In this document: positions 17,014 through 26,099 of the stretch, piece by piece
Position numbering within the stretch: position 1 is the first letter of the stretch
Layout: the number at the start of each line of letters is the position of its first letter
Assembly: GCF_004923295.1 (NCBI RefSeq)
Contig: NZ_CP039634.1
Coordinates: forward strand, 1,011,001-1,075,000
From: Azospirillum sp. TSH100
GTDB lineage: Bacteria > Pseudomonadota > Alphaproteobacteria > Azospirillales > Azospirillaceae
Direction: 5' to 3'
Length of the DNA stretch: 64,000 nucleotides
Program-made: the position numbers and the translations under genes
Notes under the pieces: generated by a model
What the model was told of the DNA's origin: nothing
Seen by the model: the letters and a program-made list of their open reading frames with translations, nothing else
Databases searched by the model: none

Positions 17014-17640
17014 ATGCCCATCGACCTTCATGACGGCGACCTCCCCGACGGCCTCGATCTCGCCGTCGGCGCCCGCGACAACTGCGTCGCCATCGACACC
17101 GAGACCATGGGGCTGAACCCCCACCGCGACCGCCTCTGCCTGGTGCAGCTGTCGGCCGGCGACGGTGCCGTCCATCTGGTGCAGTTCCGCCCCGGCCAGT
17201 ACGAGGCGCCGAACCTGAAGCGTCTTCTGACCAATCCCGGCGTGACCAAGCTGTTCCACTTCGCCCGTTTCGACGTGGCGGTGATGAAGGCCTATCTGGG
17301 CGTCAGCTGCCAGCCGGTCTATTGCACCAAGGTGGCCTCCAAGCTGGTCCGCACCTTCACCGACCGCCATGGCCTGAAGGATCTGTGCAAGGACCTGCTG
17401 GGCGTGGAGATCTCCAAGCAGCAGCAGTCCTCCGACTGGGGCGCGCCGGAACTGACCACCGACCAGATGAAGTACGCCGCGTCGGACGTGCTGCACCTGC
17501 ATGACCTGAAGGCGAAGCTGGACGTCATGCTGGCGCGCGAAGGCCGCACCCATCTGGCCCAGGCCTGCTTCGACTTCCTGCCCGCCCGCGGCGAGCTGGA
17601 CCTCGGCGGCTGGGAGACCCCGGACATTCTGGCGCACTGA
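17014..17640 (+). CDS. rnd: Ribonuclease D
   Basis: RNase D is a 3'-5' exoribonuclease of the DEDD family that trims tRNA and other small RNA 3' ends. The 208-residue product consists only of the exonuclease domain: VAIDTETMGL (Exo I, Asp and Glu), FHFARFDVAVM (Exo II) and YAASDVLHL (Exo III, Tyr-Asp) are all present. The HRDC domains of the E. coli enzyme (375 residues) are absent, a short form common in alphaproteobacteria. The chosen ATG has GGGAAG five bases upstream; an upstream in-frame ATG at 16981 would add 11 residues. It lies 120 bases behind a tRNA gene, a plausible substrate, though that may be chance. Confidence 0.92.
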   Translation: MPIDLHDGDLPDGLDLAVGARDNCVAIDTETMGLNPHRDRLCLVQLSAGDGAVHLVQFRPGQYEAPNLKRLLTNPGVTKLFHFARFDVAVMKAYLGVSCQPVYCTKVASKLVRTFTDRHGLKDLCKDLLGVEISKQQQSSDWGAPELTTDQMKYAASDVLHLHDLKAKLDVMLAREGRTHLAQACFDFLPARGELDLGGWETPDILAH

Positions 17641-17654
17641 CACTGCGATCATCG

Positions 17655-17737
17655 CCCTCTCCCGCCTCTCGCACAAACTTCGTTTGTTCTGACGGCGTCA
17701 GGCGGATCGAAGTTCCGCTGAGAGCCTTGGGAGAGGG
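17655..17737. repeat. Palindromic repeat bounded by CCCTCTCCC / GGGAGAGGG
   Basis: This 83-base element has perfect 9-bp terminal inverted repeats (17655-17663 and 17729-17737) and internal hairpins (ACAAAC-TTC-GTTTGT near 17672-17686). It lies just after the RNase D gene. The same terminal motif appears in the addB-addA gap, so it looks like a dispersed palindromic element that may also end transcription. Confidence 0.6.
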
Positions 17738-17775
17738 AGCCGGATGCGACACTCCGCCCCTGACCGGGCGTTGAT

Positions 17776-17804
17776 TTGACCCGGCGTCCGCCGGTGGGCA
17801 TACT
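17776..17804 (+). promoter_or_regulatory. Promoter of the kdsD-lpt-rpoN operon
   Basis: TTGACC, a 17-base spacer and CATACT lie about 74 bases before kdsD. The predicted start site near 17811 coincides with the base of the stem-loop at 17812-17842. Confidence 0.55.
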
Positions 17805-17811
17805 GGCTGAT

Positions 17812-17842
17812 GCGCCTGTCCGGGAGTCCACCGGGCAGGCGC
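17812..17842 (+). other. Stem-loop at the predicted 5' end of the kdsD mRNA
   Basis: Twelve base pairs (17812-17823 with 17831-17842, one G-U) enclose a 7-base loop. As it would start within a base or two of the transcript end, it may protect the long polycistronic mRNA from 5'-end decay. Confidence 0.5.
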
Positions 17843-17877
17843 CGTCTTTGTGAACGGCCCATCGCTGGGCCTTGCGA

Positions 17878-18927
17878 ATGGAAGGCATGACAGCCTTGAC
17901 CAGTGTTATCACGTCCAGCCTCACCGGCAGCCTGACCGACGGTTCCGCCGCCCCGGCGGGATCGAGCCCGGTCGAGAACCGCGATCTCGCCTGCGCCACC
18001 CGCGTCCTGCGGACCGAGGCGGATGCGCTGGTGGCGCTGGCCGGCAGCCTCGACGGTGCGTTCCTGCGGGCGCTCGACATCCTGCAGGGCATCGAAGGCC
18101 GGGTGATCGTCACCGGCATGGGCAAGTCGGGCCATGTCGCCCGCAAGATCGCCGCCACCATGGCCTCGACCGGCACGCCGGCCTTCTTCGTCCATCCCGG
18201 CGAGGCGAGCCACGGCGACCTCGGCATGATCGCCAAGATCGACGCGGTGGTGGCGCTGTCCAACTCCGGCGAGACGCACGAGCTGGCGGACATCATCGCC
18301 TACACCCGCCGCTTCGGCATTCCGCTGATCGGCATGACGCGCCGCGCCGTCTCCGCGCTGGCCGAGCAGTCGGACGTTGCGCTGGTCATCCCGCCGGAGC
18401 CGGAGGCCTGCCCGCTGGGGCTGGCGCCCACCACCTCCACCACGATGATGCTGGCGCTGGGCGATGCGCTGGCGGTGGCTCTGCTTGAGCGGCGCGGCTT
18501 CTCCGCCGCCGATTTCCGCGAGTTCCATCCCGGCGGTCAGCTGGGCCGCGCCTTGCTGAAGGTCACCGACATCATGCACAAGGGCGAGGATTTGCCCCTG
18601 TGCCGCCTTGACTCGCCGCTGTCCGACGTCATCTTCGAGATGACGGCCAAGCGGCTGGGCTGCGTCGGGGTGACCGACGATGCCGGGGTGCTGGTCGGGA
18701 TCATCACCGACGGCGACCTGCGCCGTCATCTGACGCCGGAGCTTCTGGCTGAACGCGCGGACAGCATCATGTCGCCGCGGCCCAAGACCATCCGCCCCAA
18801 GGCGCTGATCGTCGAGGCGCTGCGTGAGATGAACGACAAGAAGATCACCACCCTGTTCGTGATCGAGGCCGACCGGCCGCTCGGCATCGTGCACATCCAC
18901 GATGTCCTGCGCGCCGGCGCGGCCTGA
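17878..18927 (+). CDS. kdsD: Arabinose-5-phosphate isomerase (KdsD/KpsF)
   Basis: KdsD converts ribulose 5-phosphate to arabinose 5-phosphate, the first step towards Kdo for lipopolysaccharide inner core. The product (about 349 residues) has an N-terminal SIS sugar-isomerase domain with GMGKSGHVARKIAATMASTG near residue 80 and SNSGET near residue 127. Two CBS domains follow, starting at the DIMHKGEDLP segment near residue 235, with GIITDGDLRR in the first. This is the standard KpsF/KdsD layout and length. It heads a cluster with lptC, lptA and lptB, consistent with LPS synthesis and export. In-frame ATGs at 17878 and 17887 are both possible; neither has an ideally spaced ribosome binding site. 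Confidence 0.92.
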   Translation: MEGMTALTSVITSSLTGSLTDGSAAPAGSSPVENRDLACATRVLRTEADALVALAGSLDGAFLRALDILQGIEGRVIVTGMGKSGHVARKIAATMASTGTPAFFVHPGEASHGDLGMIAKIDAVVALSNSGETHELADIIAYTRRFGIPLIGMTRRAVSALAEQSDVALVIPPEPEACPLGLAPTTSTTMMLALGDALAVALLERRGFSAADFREFHPGGQLGRALLKVTDIMHKGEDLPLCRLDSPLSDVIFEMTAKRLGCVGVTDDAGVLVGIITDGDLRRHLTPELLAERADSIMSPRPKTIRPKALIVEALREMNDKKITTLFVIEADRPLGIVHIHDVLRAGAA

Positions 18928-18979
18928 CGATTGCCCTGTCCATGATGGAAGCCAAGCGCCGAGCCGGAGGGACGAAGAT

Positions 18980-19738
18980 TTGAGCCTGGACGACCTGCGC
19001 AGCCCCGACCGTACGGCAGCCGGCCGCACCGCACCCGTTTTGACCGCCGGGGAGGCATCCACCGCCGGTTCCTCTGGTGCCCGCAATGCGTCCACTGCCG
19101 CGGAACCGCCGGCGGCGCTGCGGGCGCACCGTCGCCGCGACACCCGTCCGGTCAGCCGGGTCTACAGCCGTTTCGTTTCCGCAATGAAGTTCGTGCTGCC
19201 GGCGGCTGCGCTGGCGATGGTGGCTCTGCTGGCCGCCTGGCCGTCGCTGAACAGCCCGCAGAGCGCTCGCGTCGCCGCCGACGCCGGGCAGAGCGAGATG
19301 CTGAAACCACGCTATTTCAGCCTGGACGAACACAACCAGCCCTTCTCGCTGGTGGCGGCCAAGGCCGACAAGTCGGCCGACCAGCCCGACATCGTCCTGC
19401 TCGACGACCCGCAGGCGGAGATGACCGAGACCACCGGCACCTGGGTGACCATGCGGTCCGACAAGGGCTGGTACAATCAGGCCACCGGCATCCTGCTGAT
19501 GCGCGGCAACGTCCATGTCCTGCGCGACGACGGCAACGAGTTCACCACCAGCGAGGCCGAGGCCGACATCCGCAAGGGCAACGCCTGGGGCGAGCAGGCG
19601 GTGACCGGCCAGGGCCCGCAGGGCGAGATCAACGCCAAGGGTTTCCGCATGACGGACCGCGGCAAGAATGTCGTCTTCCTCAACCAGTCGAAGGCCGAGG
19701 TCCAGGCCGCCGAACGCCCCGGGAGCAAGAAGCCGTGA
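18980..19738 (+). CDS. lptC: LPS export ABC transporter periplasmic protein LptC
   Basis: LptC is the bitopic inner-membrane part of the LPS transport bridge, taking LPS from LptBFG and passing it to LptA. A single hydrophobic segment (LPAAALAMVALLAAW) near residues 71-85 is followed by a periplasmic domain with beta-jellyroll character. The domain includes the KGWYNQATGILLMRGNV-type repeat shared with LptA. The long disordered, Ala/Thr-rich cytosolic tail of about 70 residues is longer than in E. coli LptC (191 residues in total). I chose the TTG at 18980 because GGAGG lies nine bases upstream and upstream ATG-containing frames overlap kdsD. The stop overlaps the lptA GTG start. Confidence 0.85.
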   Translation: MSLDDLRSPDRTAAGRTAPVLTAGEASTAGSSGARNASTAAEPPAALRAHRRRDTRPVSRVYSRFVSAMKFVLPAAALAMVALLAAWPSLNSPQSARVAADAGQSEMLKPRYFSLDEHNQPFSLVAAKADKSADQPDIVLLDDPQAEMTETTGTWVTMRSDKGWYNQATGILLMRGNVHVLRDDGNEFTTSEAEADIRKGNAWGEQAVTGQGPQGEINAKGFRMTDRGKNVVFLNQSKAEVQAAERPGSKKP

Positions 19739-20606
19739 CGTCCAAACGGTCGCCATTCCTTACCGCCCTGTCGGCCATCCTGGCCGGCGGGTTTCTCTCT
19801 TTCGCGTCACTGGTGCCGGGGGCCGCTCATGCCCAGGGCCTGCCCGGCATGGGCGGCAAGCAGCCGGTGGAGATCAACGCCGATCAGGCGATCGAATGGC
19901 ACCAGGACGTCCGCGCCTATGTGGCGCGCGGCAACGCGTCGGCCAAGCGCAACGACTCGACCGTCTTTGCCGACGTGCTGACCGCCTATTACCGCGAAGT
20001 CCCCGGCAAGGGGAACGAGGTGTTCCAGCTGGTCGCCGACGGCAATGTCCGCGTCGTCAGCCCGACCCAGCAGGTGTTCGGCGACCATGGCGTCTATGAC
20101 GTCGACAAGCAGGTGGCCGTCGTCACCGGCAAGGACCTGAAGCTGGTCACCACCAAGGACGTGGTGACCGCCCGTGACAGCCTGGAATATTACGAGGCGC
20201 AGGATCTGACCGTCGCGCGCGGCGACGCGGTTGCGGTGCGCGGCAACGACCGGCTGCGCGCCGACGTGCTGATCGGCCGGCTGAAGAAGATGCCGGACGG
20301 CACCACCCAGATGGAGCGGATCGACGGCTCCGGCAACATCATCGTCACCACGCCCACCGACGTGGCGCTGTCCGACAAGCTGGTCTATTCGGTTGCCGAC
20401 AATGTCGCGGTGCTGATCGGCAATGTCCGGATCACCCGCGGTGACAACCAGCTGAACGGCGAAGCCGCCGAGATGAATATGAACACCAAGATCAACCGCG
20501 TCATCGCCGGCCGCGACGCCGGCGGCCGGGTCAGCGGCCTGCTGATCCCCGGCGAAAAAAATGGGGGCGAGAAGAACGGGTCCGGCGTCCCCGCGGGCAA
20601 GAAGCC

Positions 20607-20610
<4 letters not shown>
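19735..20610 (+). CDS. lptA: LPS transport periplasmic protein LptA
   Basis: LptA forms the periplasmic filament along which LPS moves to the outer-membrane LptDE complex. The 291-residue product has a signal peptide with a clear hydrophobic core and a cleavage site after AHA (about residue 33). It then has the OstA-like domain beginning QPVEINADQAIEWHQD. The beta-taco repeats are seen as recurring patterns such as ARGNASAKR, VADGNVRVVSP and GSGNIIVTTPTD. It is longer than E. coli LptA (185) and has a Lys/Gly-rich tail. The GTG start overlaps the lptC stop by four bases, and the stop overlaps the lptB GTG in the same way, so translation of the three genes is coupled. Confidence 0.92.
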
Positions 20611-21398
<788 letters not shown>

Positions 21399-21431
21399 CC
21401 CTCCGTTCCCACTGGTCCCGGTTCCACAGCC

Positions 21432-23048
21432 ATGGCGCTTGCTCAACGTCTCGACCTTCGACAAGCCCAGACCCTGGTGATGACGCCGCAGTTGCAGCAG
21501 GCCATCAAGCTGCTGCAGCTGTCGAACATCGAACTGTCGGACTTCGTCGATCGCGAGATCGAGCAGAACCCGCTGCTGGAACGCGACGGCGGCCCGGCCG
21601 ACGGCGGCAGCGATCCTGTCGGCGACGGTGCCGGCGGTGAGGCGCCGGGCGGGCTGGACGGCCCCGGCGGGATGGAGGCGAACGGTCTCAGCGTCGACGG
21701 GCTGAATGGTCGCGACGACGGTCCGGGGCCGGCTCCCAGCGACGGGCGCACCCGCGACACGGTGGAGATGACCTCGTCGGACACGCTGGCCTCCTCGTCC
21801 GAAGCGCCGCTCGACACCGATTTCGAGAATGTCTACAGCGACGACCGTTTCTCCGACGGCGCGGATGGTGGCAGCGAGGTCTACGGCTCCTACGGCGAAC
21901 GCGGCGGCCGCAGCGGTTTCGAGGATGACGACAGCAACCTCGAAGCGACGCTGACCAGCGAGAAGAACCTCCGCGACCACCTGACCGAACAGCTGAAGAT
22001 CGACCTGCCCGACCACGGCGACCAGCTGATCGGGCTGGCCCTGATCGACATGCTGGACGAGGCCGGCTGGCTGATCGGTTTCGACGCCCAGGCGATGGCC
22101 GAGCAGCTGGGCTGCGGCGTGGAGCGGGTGGAGCGGGTGCTGGCCGCCTGCCAACGCTTCGATCCGCCCGGCATCTTCGCCCGATCGCTGAAGGAATGCC
22201 TCGCCATCCAGCTGCGCGAGAAGAATCGCCTCGATCCGGCGATGGCGACGCTGCTCGACAATCTGGAGCTTCTGGCCGCGCGCAACCTGCCGGCCATCAT
22301 GAAGGTCTGCGGCGTCGATGCCGAAGACGTCGCCGATATGGTCGCCGACATCCGCAAGCTGAACCCGAAGCCGGCACTGGCCTTCGACCACACCCCGGCC
22401 CAGCTGGTCACCCCCGACATCCTGATGCGCGCCAATCCCGGCGGCGGCTGGCTGATCGACCTGAACCCGGACACGCTGCCGCGCGTGCTGGTCAACCACC
22501 GCTATTTCGCCCGCATTTCCGACAGCGCCCGCAACAAGGCCGACAAGGAATACATCTCGGAACGCTTCCAGTCGGCCAACTGGCTGGTGAAGTCGCTGCA
22601 CCAGCGCGCCACCACCATTTTGAAGGTGGCGAGCGAGATCATCCGCCAGCAGGATGCCTTCTTCATCCATGGTGTTTCGCACCTGCGGCCGCTGATCCTG
22701 CGCGACATCGCCGAGGCGATCGGCATGCATGAGAGCACCGTCAGCCGCGTCACCACCAACAAGTTCATGGCAACCCCGCGCGGCGTCTTCGAGCTGAAAT
22801 ACTTCTTCACCTCCGCCATCCAAGGTGCGGACGGTCAGGCTTCTCATTCCGCGGAAGCGGTTCGGCACCGCATCAAAACCATGATCGATGCGGAAAAGCC
22901 GGACGACGTGCTGTCCGACGACAAACTGGTGGAGATTCTCCGTGCGGAAGGGATCGACATTGCGCGAAGGACGGTCGCGAAGTATCGTGAAGCGATGAAA
23001 ATACCGTCATCGGTGCAGCGACGCCGTGCCAAGATGTCACGCATGTAA
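21432..23048 (+). CDS. rpoN: RNA polymerase sigma-54 factor RpoN
   Basis: RpoN directs RNA polymerase to -24/-12 promoters that need an AAA+ activator; in diazotrophs it controls nif, nitrogen assimilation and flagellar genes. The 538-residue product has the Gln/Leu-rich activator-responsive region I at its N-terminus (TPQLQQAIKLLQLSNIEL). An unusually long acidic, Gly/Asp-rich region II follows (about residues 55-165), then the core-binding domain (about 175-370) and the DNA-binding part with the HESTVSRVT helix. The RpoN box ARRTVAKYRE lies about 20 residues from the end. The position between lptB and hpf is the common proteobacterial order, and the ptsN gene downstream is its usual partner. 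Confidence 0.97.
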   Translation: MALAQRLDLRQAQTLVMTPQLQQAIKLLQLSNIELSDFVDREIEQNPLLERDGGPADGGSDPVGDGAGGEAPGGLDGPGGMEANGLSVDGLNGRDDGPGPAPSDGRTRDTVEMTSSDTLASSSEAPLDTDFENVYSDDRFSDGADGGSEVYGSYGERGGRSGFEDDDSNLEATLTSEKNLRDHLTEQLKIDLPDHGDQLIGLALIDMLDEAGWLIGFDAQAMAEQLGCGVERVERVLAACQRFDPPGIFARSLKECLAIQLREKNRLDPAMATLLDNLELLAARNLPAIMKVCGVDAEDVADMVADIRKLNPKPALAFDHTPAQLVTPDILMRANPGGGWLIDLNPDTLPRVLVNHRYFARISDSARNKADKEYISERFQSANWLVKSLHQRATTILKVASEIIRQQDAFFIHGVSHLRPLILRDIAEAIGMHESTVSRVTTNKFMATPRGVFELKYFFTSAIQGADGQASHSAEAVRHRIKTMIDAEKPDDVLSDDKLVEILRAEGIDIARRTVAKYREAMKIPSSVQRRRAKMSRM

Positions 23049-23073
23049 GCGGGTTGGATGGGGGAGGGCTCGA

Positions 23074-23102
23074 TTGACAGTCCGGTGACCCTTGCCTATC
23101 GT
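23074..23102 (+). promoter_or_regulatory. Internal promoter before hpf
   Basis: TTGACA, a 17-base spacer and TATCGT lie in the 152-base rpoN-hpf gap, predicting a start near 23109 and a leader of about 90 bases. It is one of the best housekeeping promoter matches in the window and suggests hpf-ptsN can be made independently of rpoN. Confidence 0.6.
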
Positions 23103-23200
23103 CCCGGCCCGCAAGCGGCGGATCAGCATCTGCGAACCCGACATCTTCAAACGTCGTGTCTACACCGTCCCCAGCGGACCAATATTGGAAACGTTCCACC

Positions 23201-23791
23201 ATGCAACTCTCCGTCAAAGGCAAGCAGCTCGATGTGGGTGACGCTCTGCGCACCCATGTGGCCGACAGCCTGAACGCCGTGGTCGGCAAGTACTTCGACA
23301 AGCCGATCGAGGCGAACGTCGTCCTGACCAAGGACGCGCACCTCTACAAGGCCGACATCCAGGTCCATGTGGGCCGCGGGATCGTCCTGCAGAGCGCCGG
23401 CGACGCCACCGAACCCTACCCGGCCTTCGACATCGCCTGCGAGAAGCTGGCCAAGCGCCTGCGCCGCTACAAGCGCCGCCTGCGCGACCACCACGCCGCC
23501 GAGAACGGCGCCGCCGTGCCGGCGAGCTACCGCGTGCTGGAGGCCGAGGCCGACGAGCATCACGACGAGGCGGAGACTGCGGCCGATGGCGCCGCCCACC
23601 CGATGGTCGTCGCCGAGATGGAGACGAGCATCGCCACCCTGTCGGTCAGCGAGGCGGTTATGCGCCTGGAACTGGCGCAGGCTCCGGCTCTCATGTTCCA
23701 CAACGGTGCGCATGGCCGTCTGAACATGGTCTACCGCCGCGCCGACGGGAACATCGGCTGGGTCGATCCGGCGGAGAAGGCCGGCGCCTGA
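23201..23791 (+). CDS. hpf: Ribosome hibernation-promoting factor, long form
   Basis: HPF binds the 30S decoding centre and drives ribosome dimerisation in stationary phase. The 196-residue product has the N-terminal HPF/YfiA alpha-beta domain (MQLSVKGKQLDVGDALRTHV, then a basic KLAKRLRRYKRRLRDH helix). A linker and a separate C-terminal dimerisation domain (about 140-190) follow, with the LSVSEAVMRLELAQAP and FHNGAHGRLNMVYRRADGNIGW patterns. This is the long-HPF layout, which dimerises without RMF. The frame opens 15 codons earlier, but family alignment favours the ATG at 23201. It is followed after 34 bases by ptsN. Confidence 0.95.
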   Translation: MQLSVKGKQLDVGDALRTHVADSLNAVVGKYFDKPIEANVVLTKDAHLYKADIQVHVGRGIVLQSAGDATEPYPAFDIACEKLAKRLRRYKRRLRDHHAAENGAAVPASYRVLEAEADEHHDEAETAADGAAHPMVVAEMETSIATLSVSEAVMRLELAQAPALMFHNGAHGRLNMVYRRADGNIGWVDPAEKAGA

Positions 23792-23825
23792 CGGCGCCGA
23801 CCCGTCCCTCTGGTCAAGAAGCGTC

Positions 23826-24284
23826 ATGCTCGACCTCATTTCTCCGCACGCCATCCTCCCGAACCTGAAGGCCGGCAACAAGAAGCAGGCCCTGCAGGAG
23901 ATGGCGCGCAAAGCGTCCGAGCTGACCGGTCAGCACGAGCGGGCGATCTTCGACGTGCTTCTGGAGCGCGAAAGGCTGGGCACGACCGGCGTGGGCCATG
24001 GCATCGCCATCCCGCACGGCAAGCTGTCCAGCCTGGACCGCGTCCATGGCGTCTTCGCCCGTGTCGAGCGGCCCATCGATTTCGATGCGATCGATGAGCA
24101 GCCGGTCGACCTGATCTTCCTCCTTCTCGCCCCGGAACAGGCGGGAGCCGACCATCTGAAGGCCCTTGCCCGCGTCTCGCGCCTTCTGCGGGACCAGTCC
24201 ATGTGCGAGAAGCTGCGCGGAGCCCAGTCGGGCGACGCGATGTACGCGCTCCTGACCCAGCACGAGCCGAGCCCGTCCAACTGA
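23826..24284 (+). CDS. ptsN: PTS IIA-like nitrogen-regulatory protein PtsN
   Basis: PtsN (EIIA-Ntr) is the terminal phosphoacceptor of the nitrogen phosphotransferase chain PtsP-NPr-PtsN and regulates potassium transport, nitrogen and stress responses by binding partner proteins. The 152-residue product has the PTS EIIA type 2 fold, with the phosphorylated His64 in GIAIPHGKL. The expected upstream kinase, PtsP, is encoded in this window at 28532-30850. The NPr (ptsO) gene is not seen here. It closes the kdsD-to-ptsN block and is followed by a strong terminator. Confidence 0.96.
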   Translation: MLDLISPHAILPNLKAGNKKQALQEMARKASELTGQHERAIFDVLLERERLGTTGVGHGIAIPHGKLSSLDRVHGVFARVERPIDFDAIDEQPVDLIFLLLAPEQAGADHLKALARVSRLLRDQSMCEKLRGAQSGDAMYALLTQHEPSPSN

Positions 24285-24311
24285 CGGGCCGCCGGTGAGG
24301 GGCAGATAGCC

Positions 24312-24350
24312 AAAGGGCCGCCGCACGTCCGTGCGCGGCCCTTTTTCTTT
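24312..24350 (+). terminator. Rho-independent terminator after ptsN
   Basis: AAAGGGCCG/CGGCCCTTT plus CGCAC/GTGCG form a 14-bp stem with one bulged C and a 4-base loop, followed by TTCTTT. This is a classic terminator 27 bases after the ptsN stop. Confidence 0.9.
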
Positions 24351-24432
24351 GGCAGTGGATGCACCAATTGGTGTGGGGCCGGGCGGCCTGCTACACTGGG
24401 CCGAGCCGACATGACCGACGGGGACCACGGCC

Positions 24433-24975
24433 ATGGGAAACGCACAGCGCAAGCCCTGGATTTCGCCGCAGGCTTACCTCGCCGCCGAACGCAGCGCCGA
24501 GGTCCGCCACGAGTATGTCGATGGCGAGATCTTCGCGATGGTCGGGGCGAGCCTGAACCATGCACGGATCGTGGCGCGCCTCGGGTATGCGATCCGGCAG
24601 GCGGCGCTGCGTCGTGGGTGTGATGCGTTCACCAACGATGTGAAGGTCAGGGTGGAGGCGGCGAACGCCTACTACTATCCCGACATTGTGGCGACCTGCG
24701 CCGCTGACGACGACCCCTATGTCGTCAAGGATCCGGTCCTGGTGGTGGAGGTGCTGTCCGACAGCACTGAGGCCATCGACCGCCGCGAGAAGCGGACCAA
24801 CTATCAGAAGATCCCGTCCCTGCGCGAGATCGTGCTGGTCTCGCAGAGCGAGCGTCTGGTCGAGATCTACCGCCGCGATGGCGCTGGCTGGACCGTCGAT
24901 GTCGTGCGCGACGGTCCGGTCATGCTGGCTGCGTTGGACCTGACCATTCCACTCGACGCTGTGTACGAGGACTGA
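24433..24975 (+). CDS. Uma2 family endonuclease (DUF820)
   Basis: This 180-residue protein has the PD-(D/E)xK-type core of the Uma2/DUF820 family. The pattern is YLAAERSAEVRHEYVDGEI at the N-terminus, YYPDIVAT (active-site Asp) near residue 81, and DPVLVVEVLSDSTE (Glu-x-Leu in place of ExK) near residue 99. A C-terminal region has KIPSLREIVLVSQ and EIYRR strands. The family is abundant in cyanobacteria and scattered in proteobacteria, and its biological role is unknown; some members are suspected of being mobile or of a defence role. It sits alone between a terminator and a repeat element, which fits a late arrival. Confidence 0.85.
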   Translation: MGNAQRKPWISPQAYLAAERSAEVRHEYVDGEIFAMVGASLNHARIVARLGYAIRQAALRRGCDAFTNDVKVRVEAANAYYYPDIVATCAADDDPYVVKDPVLVVEVLSDSTEAIDRREKRTNYQKIPSLREIVLVSQSERLVEIYRRDGAGWTVDVVRDGPVMLAALDLTIPLDAVYED

Positions 24976-25012
24976 GGGAAGCCGGCGCTTTAAAAATACC
25001 CCCCTCCCTCGG

Positions 25013-25093
25013 CTGTCATCCCCGCGAAGGCGGGGATGCAGGCTTACGGCCCAAGCGGCTGAAACGGCTGGATCCCCGCCTGCGCGGGAATAG
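25013..25093. repeat. REP-like palindromic intergenic repeat
   Basis: A TGTCATCCCC-type arm with an immediate hairpin (CATCCCC-GC-GAAG-GC-GGGGATG, one extra C) at 25016-25038 is followed after about 35 bases by an imperfect second arm (GGATCCCCGCCTGCGCGGGAA). This is the dispersed palindrome type found in many alphaproteobacterial intergenic regions. It lies between the Uma2 and ubiG genes, which converge, and may act as a transcription barrier. Confidence 0.65.
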
Positions 25094-25135
25094 CGGTCGA
25101 TATGAAGATTCGTCAGCTTCGGGCGGATGGTGCCC

Positions 25136-25930
25136 TCACCCCCGCTCCGCCCAGCCCATGTAGTTCACGTCCAGATCGCGCGCGTTCAGCCGGAACTCGT
25201 CGCTCAGCGGGTTGTAGGTGATGCCGGTCAGGTCGCGCATGCCCAGCCCGTACGGGCGGACGATGGCGTTCAGTTCGGACGGGCGCAGGAACTGGCGCCA
25301 GTTGTGGGTGCCGCGAGGCAGCCAGCGCAGGATGTATTCCGCCCCGACGATGGCCAGCGCGAAGGATTTCGGCGTGCGGTTCAGCGTCGCCAGGAACAGC
25401 ACGCCGCCCGGCGCCAGCAGCTCCGACAGCGACTTCACGAACAGGGGCACGTCGGCGACATGCTCGATCACCTCCATCGCCAGAACCACGTCGAATGTTT
25501 CGCCGCTGGCCGCCAGGGCCTCGGCGGTGGTGGCGCGGTAGTCCACCGTCGTGCCGGTCTCGGCGGCGTGGGTGGCGGCGGTCTTGATGTTCTTCTCCGA
25601 CGCGTCCACCCCGACCACCTCGGCGCCCATCCGCGCCAGCGGTTCGGCCAGCAGGCCGCCGCCGCAGCCGATGTCGACGATGCGCAGGCCCGCCAGCGGG
25701 TTCGGCGCCAGCGGGTCGCGGCCAAGCCGCTTGCAGACGCTGTCGCGGATGTAGGTCAGGCGCAGCGGGTTCAGCCGGTGCAGCGGCTTGAACTTGCCGG
25801 TCGGATCCCACCATTCAGCGGCGATGGCGGAGAAGCGGGCGACATCCTCCGGATCCACGGTTCCACCGCCGAGTCCGCCAGCGGGAGCGGTTGCGGACGC
25901 GTGCGGGAAGGCGGAGGATGAGGCGGCCAT
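25136..25930 (-). CDS. ubiG: Ubiquinone biosynthesis O-methyltransferase UbiG
   Basis: UbiG performs both O-methylation steps in ubiquinone synthesis. The 264-residue protein starts with an Ala/Gly-rich stretch. It then shows the family pattern [23 protein letters not shown] near residue 28. The SAM-binding motif [19 protein letters not shown] follows near residue 84, then [14 protein letters not shown] near residue 146 and the C-terminal [12 protein letters not shown] segment. The frame is open another 76 codons upstream, but that part reads as non-coding and crosses the lysC promoter region. The ATG at 25930 fits the family. It is divergent from lysC with a 169-base gap, an arrangement often seen in alphaproteobacteria. 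Confidence 0.95.
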   Translation of the reverse strand: MAASSSAFPHASATAPAGGLGGGTVDPEDVARFSAIAAEWWDPTGKFKPLHRLNPLRLTYIRDSVCKRLGRDPLAPNPLAGLRIVDIGCGGGLLAEPLARMGAEVVGVDASEKNIKTAATHAAETGTTVDYRATTAEALAASGETFDVVLAMEVIEHVADVPLFVKSLSELLAPGGVLFLATLNRTPKSFALAIVGAEYILRWLPRGTHNWRQFLRPSELNAIVRPYGLGMRDLTGITYNPLSDEFRLNARDLDVNYMGWAERG

Positions 25931-25973
25931 GGTAAAATTCCGTAAACTGTGAGGCGGGACGGGTGCGGGCAAC

Positions 25974-26002
25974 TTGCCTCGCTTCCAGCGACGGAGTATG
26001 GA
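25974..26002 (+). promoter_or_regulatory. Possible promoter of lysC
   Basis: TTGCCT, a 17-base spacer and TATGGA lie about 100 bases before the lysC start in the ubiG-lysC divergent gap. The match is moderate. Confidence 0.4.
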
Positions 26003-26099
26003 TACGCCGCCCCGCGCCGGCAACGGTGGAGCGGGGGTGCGCTCAGCCGACCCGCATGATCCAGACATCATGACCGGGCGGCCAGACATGGTGTGAGGT

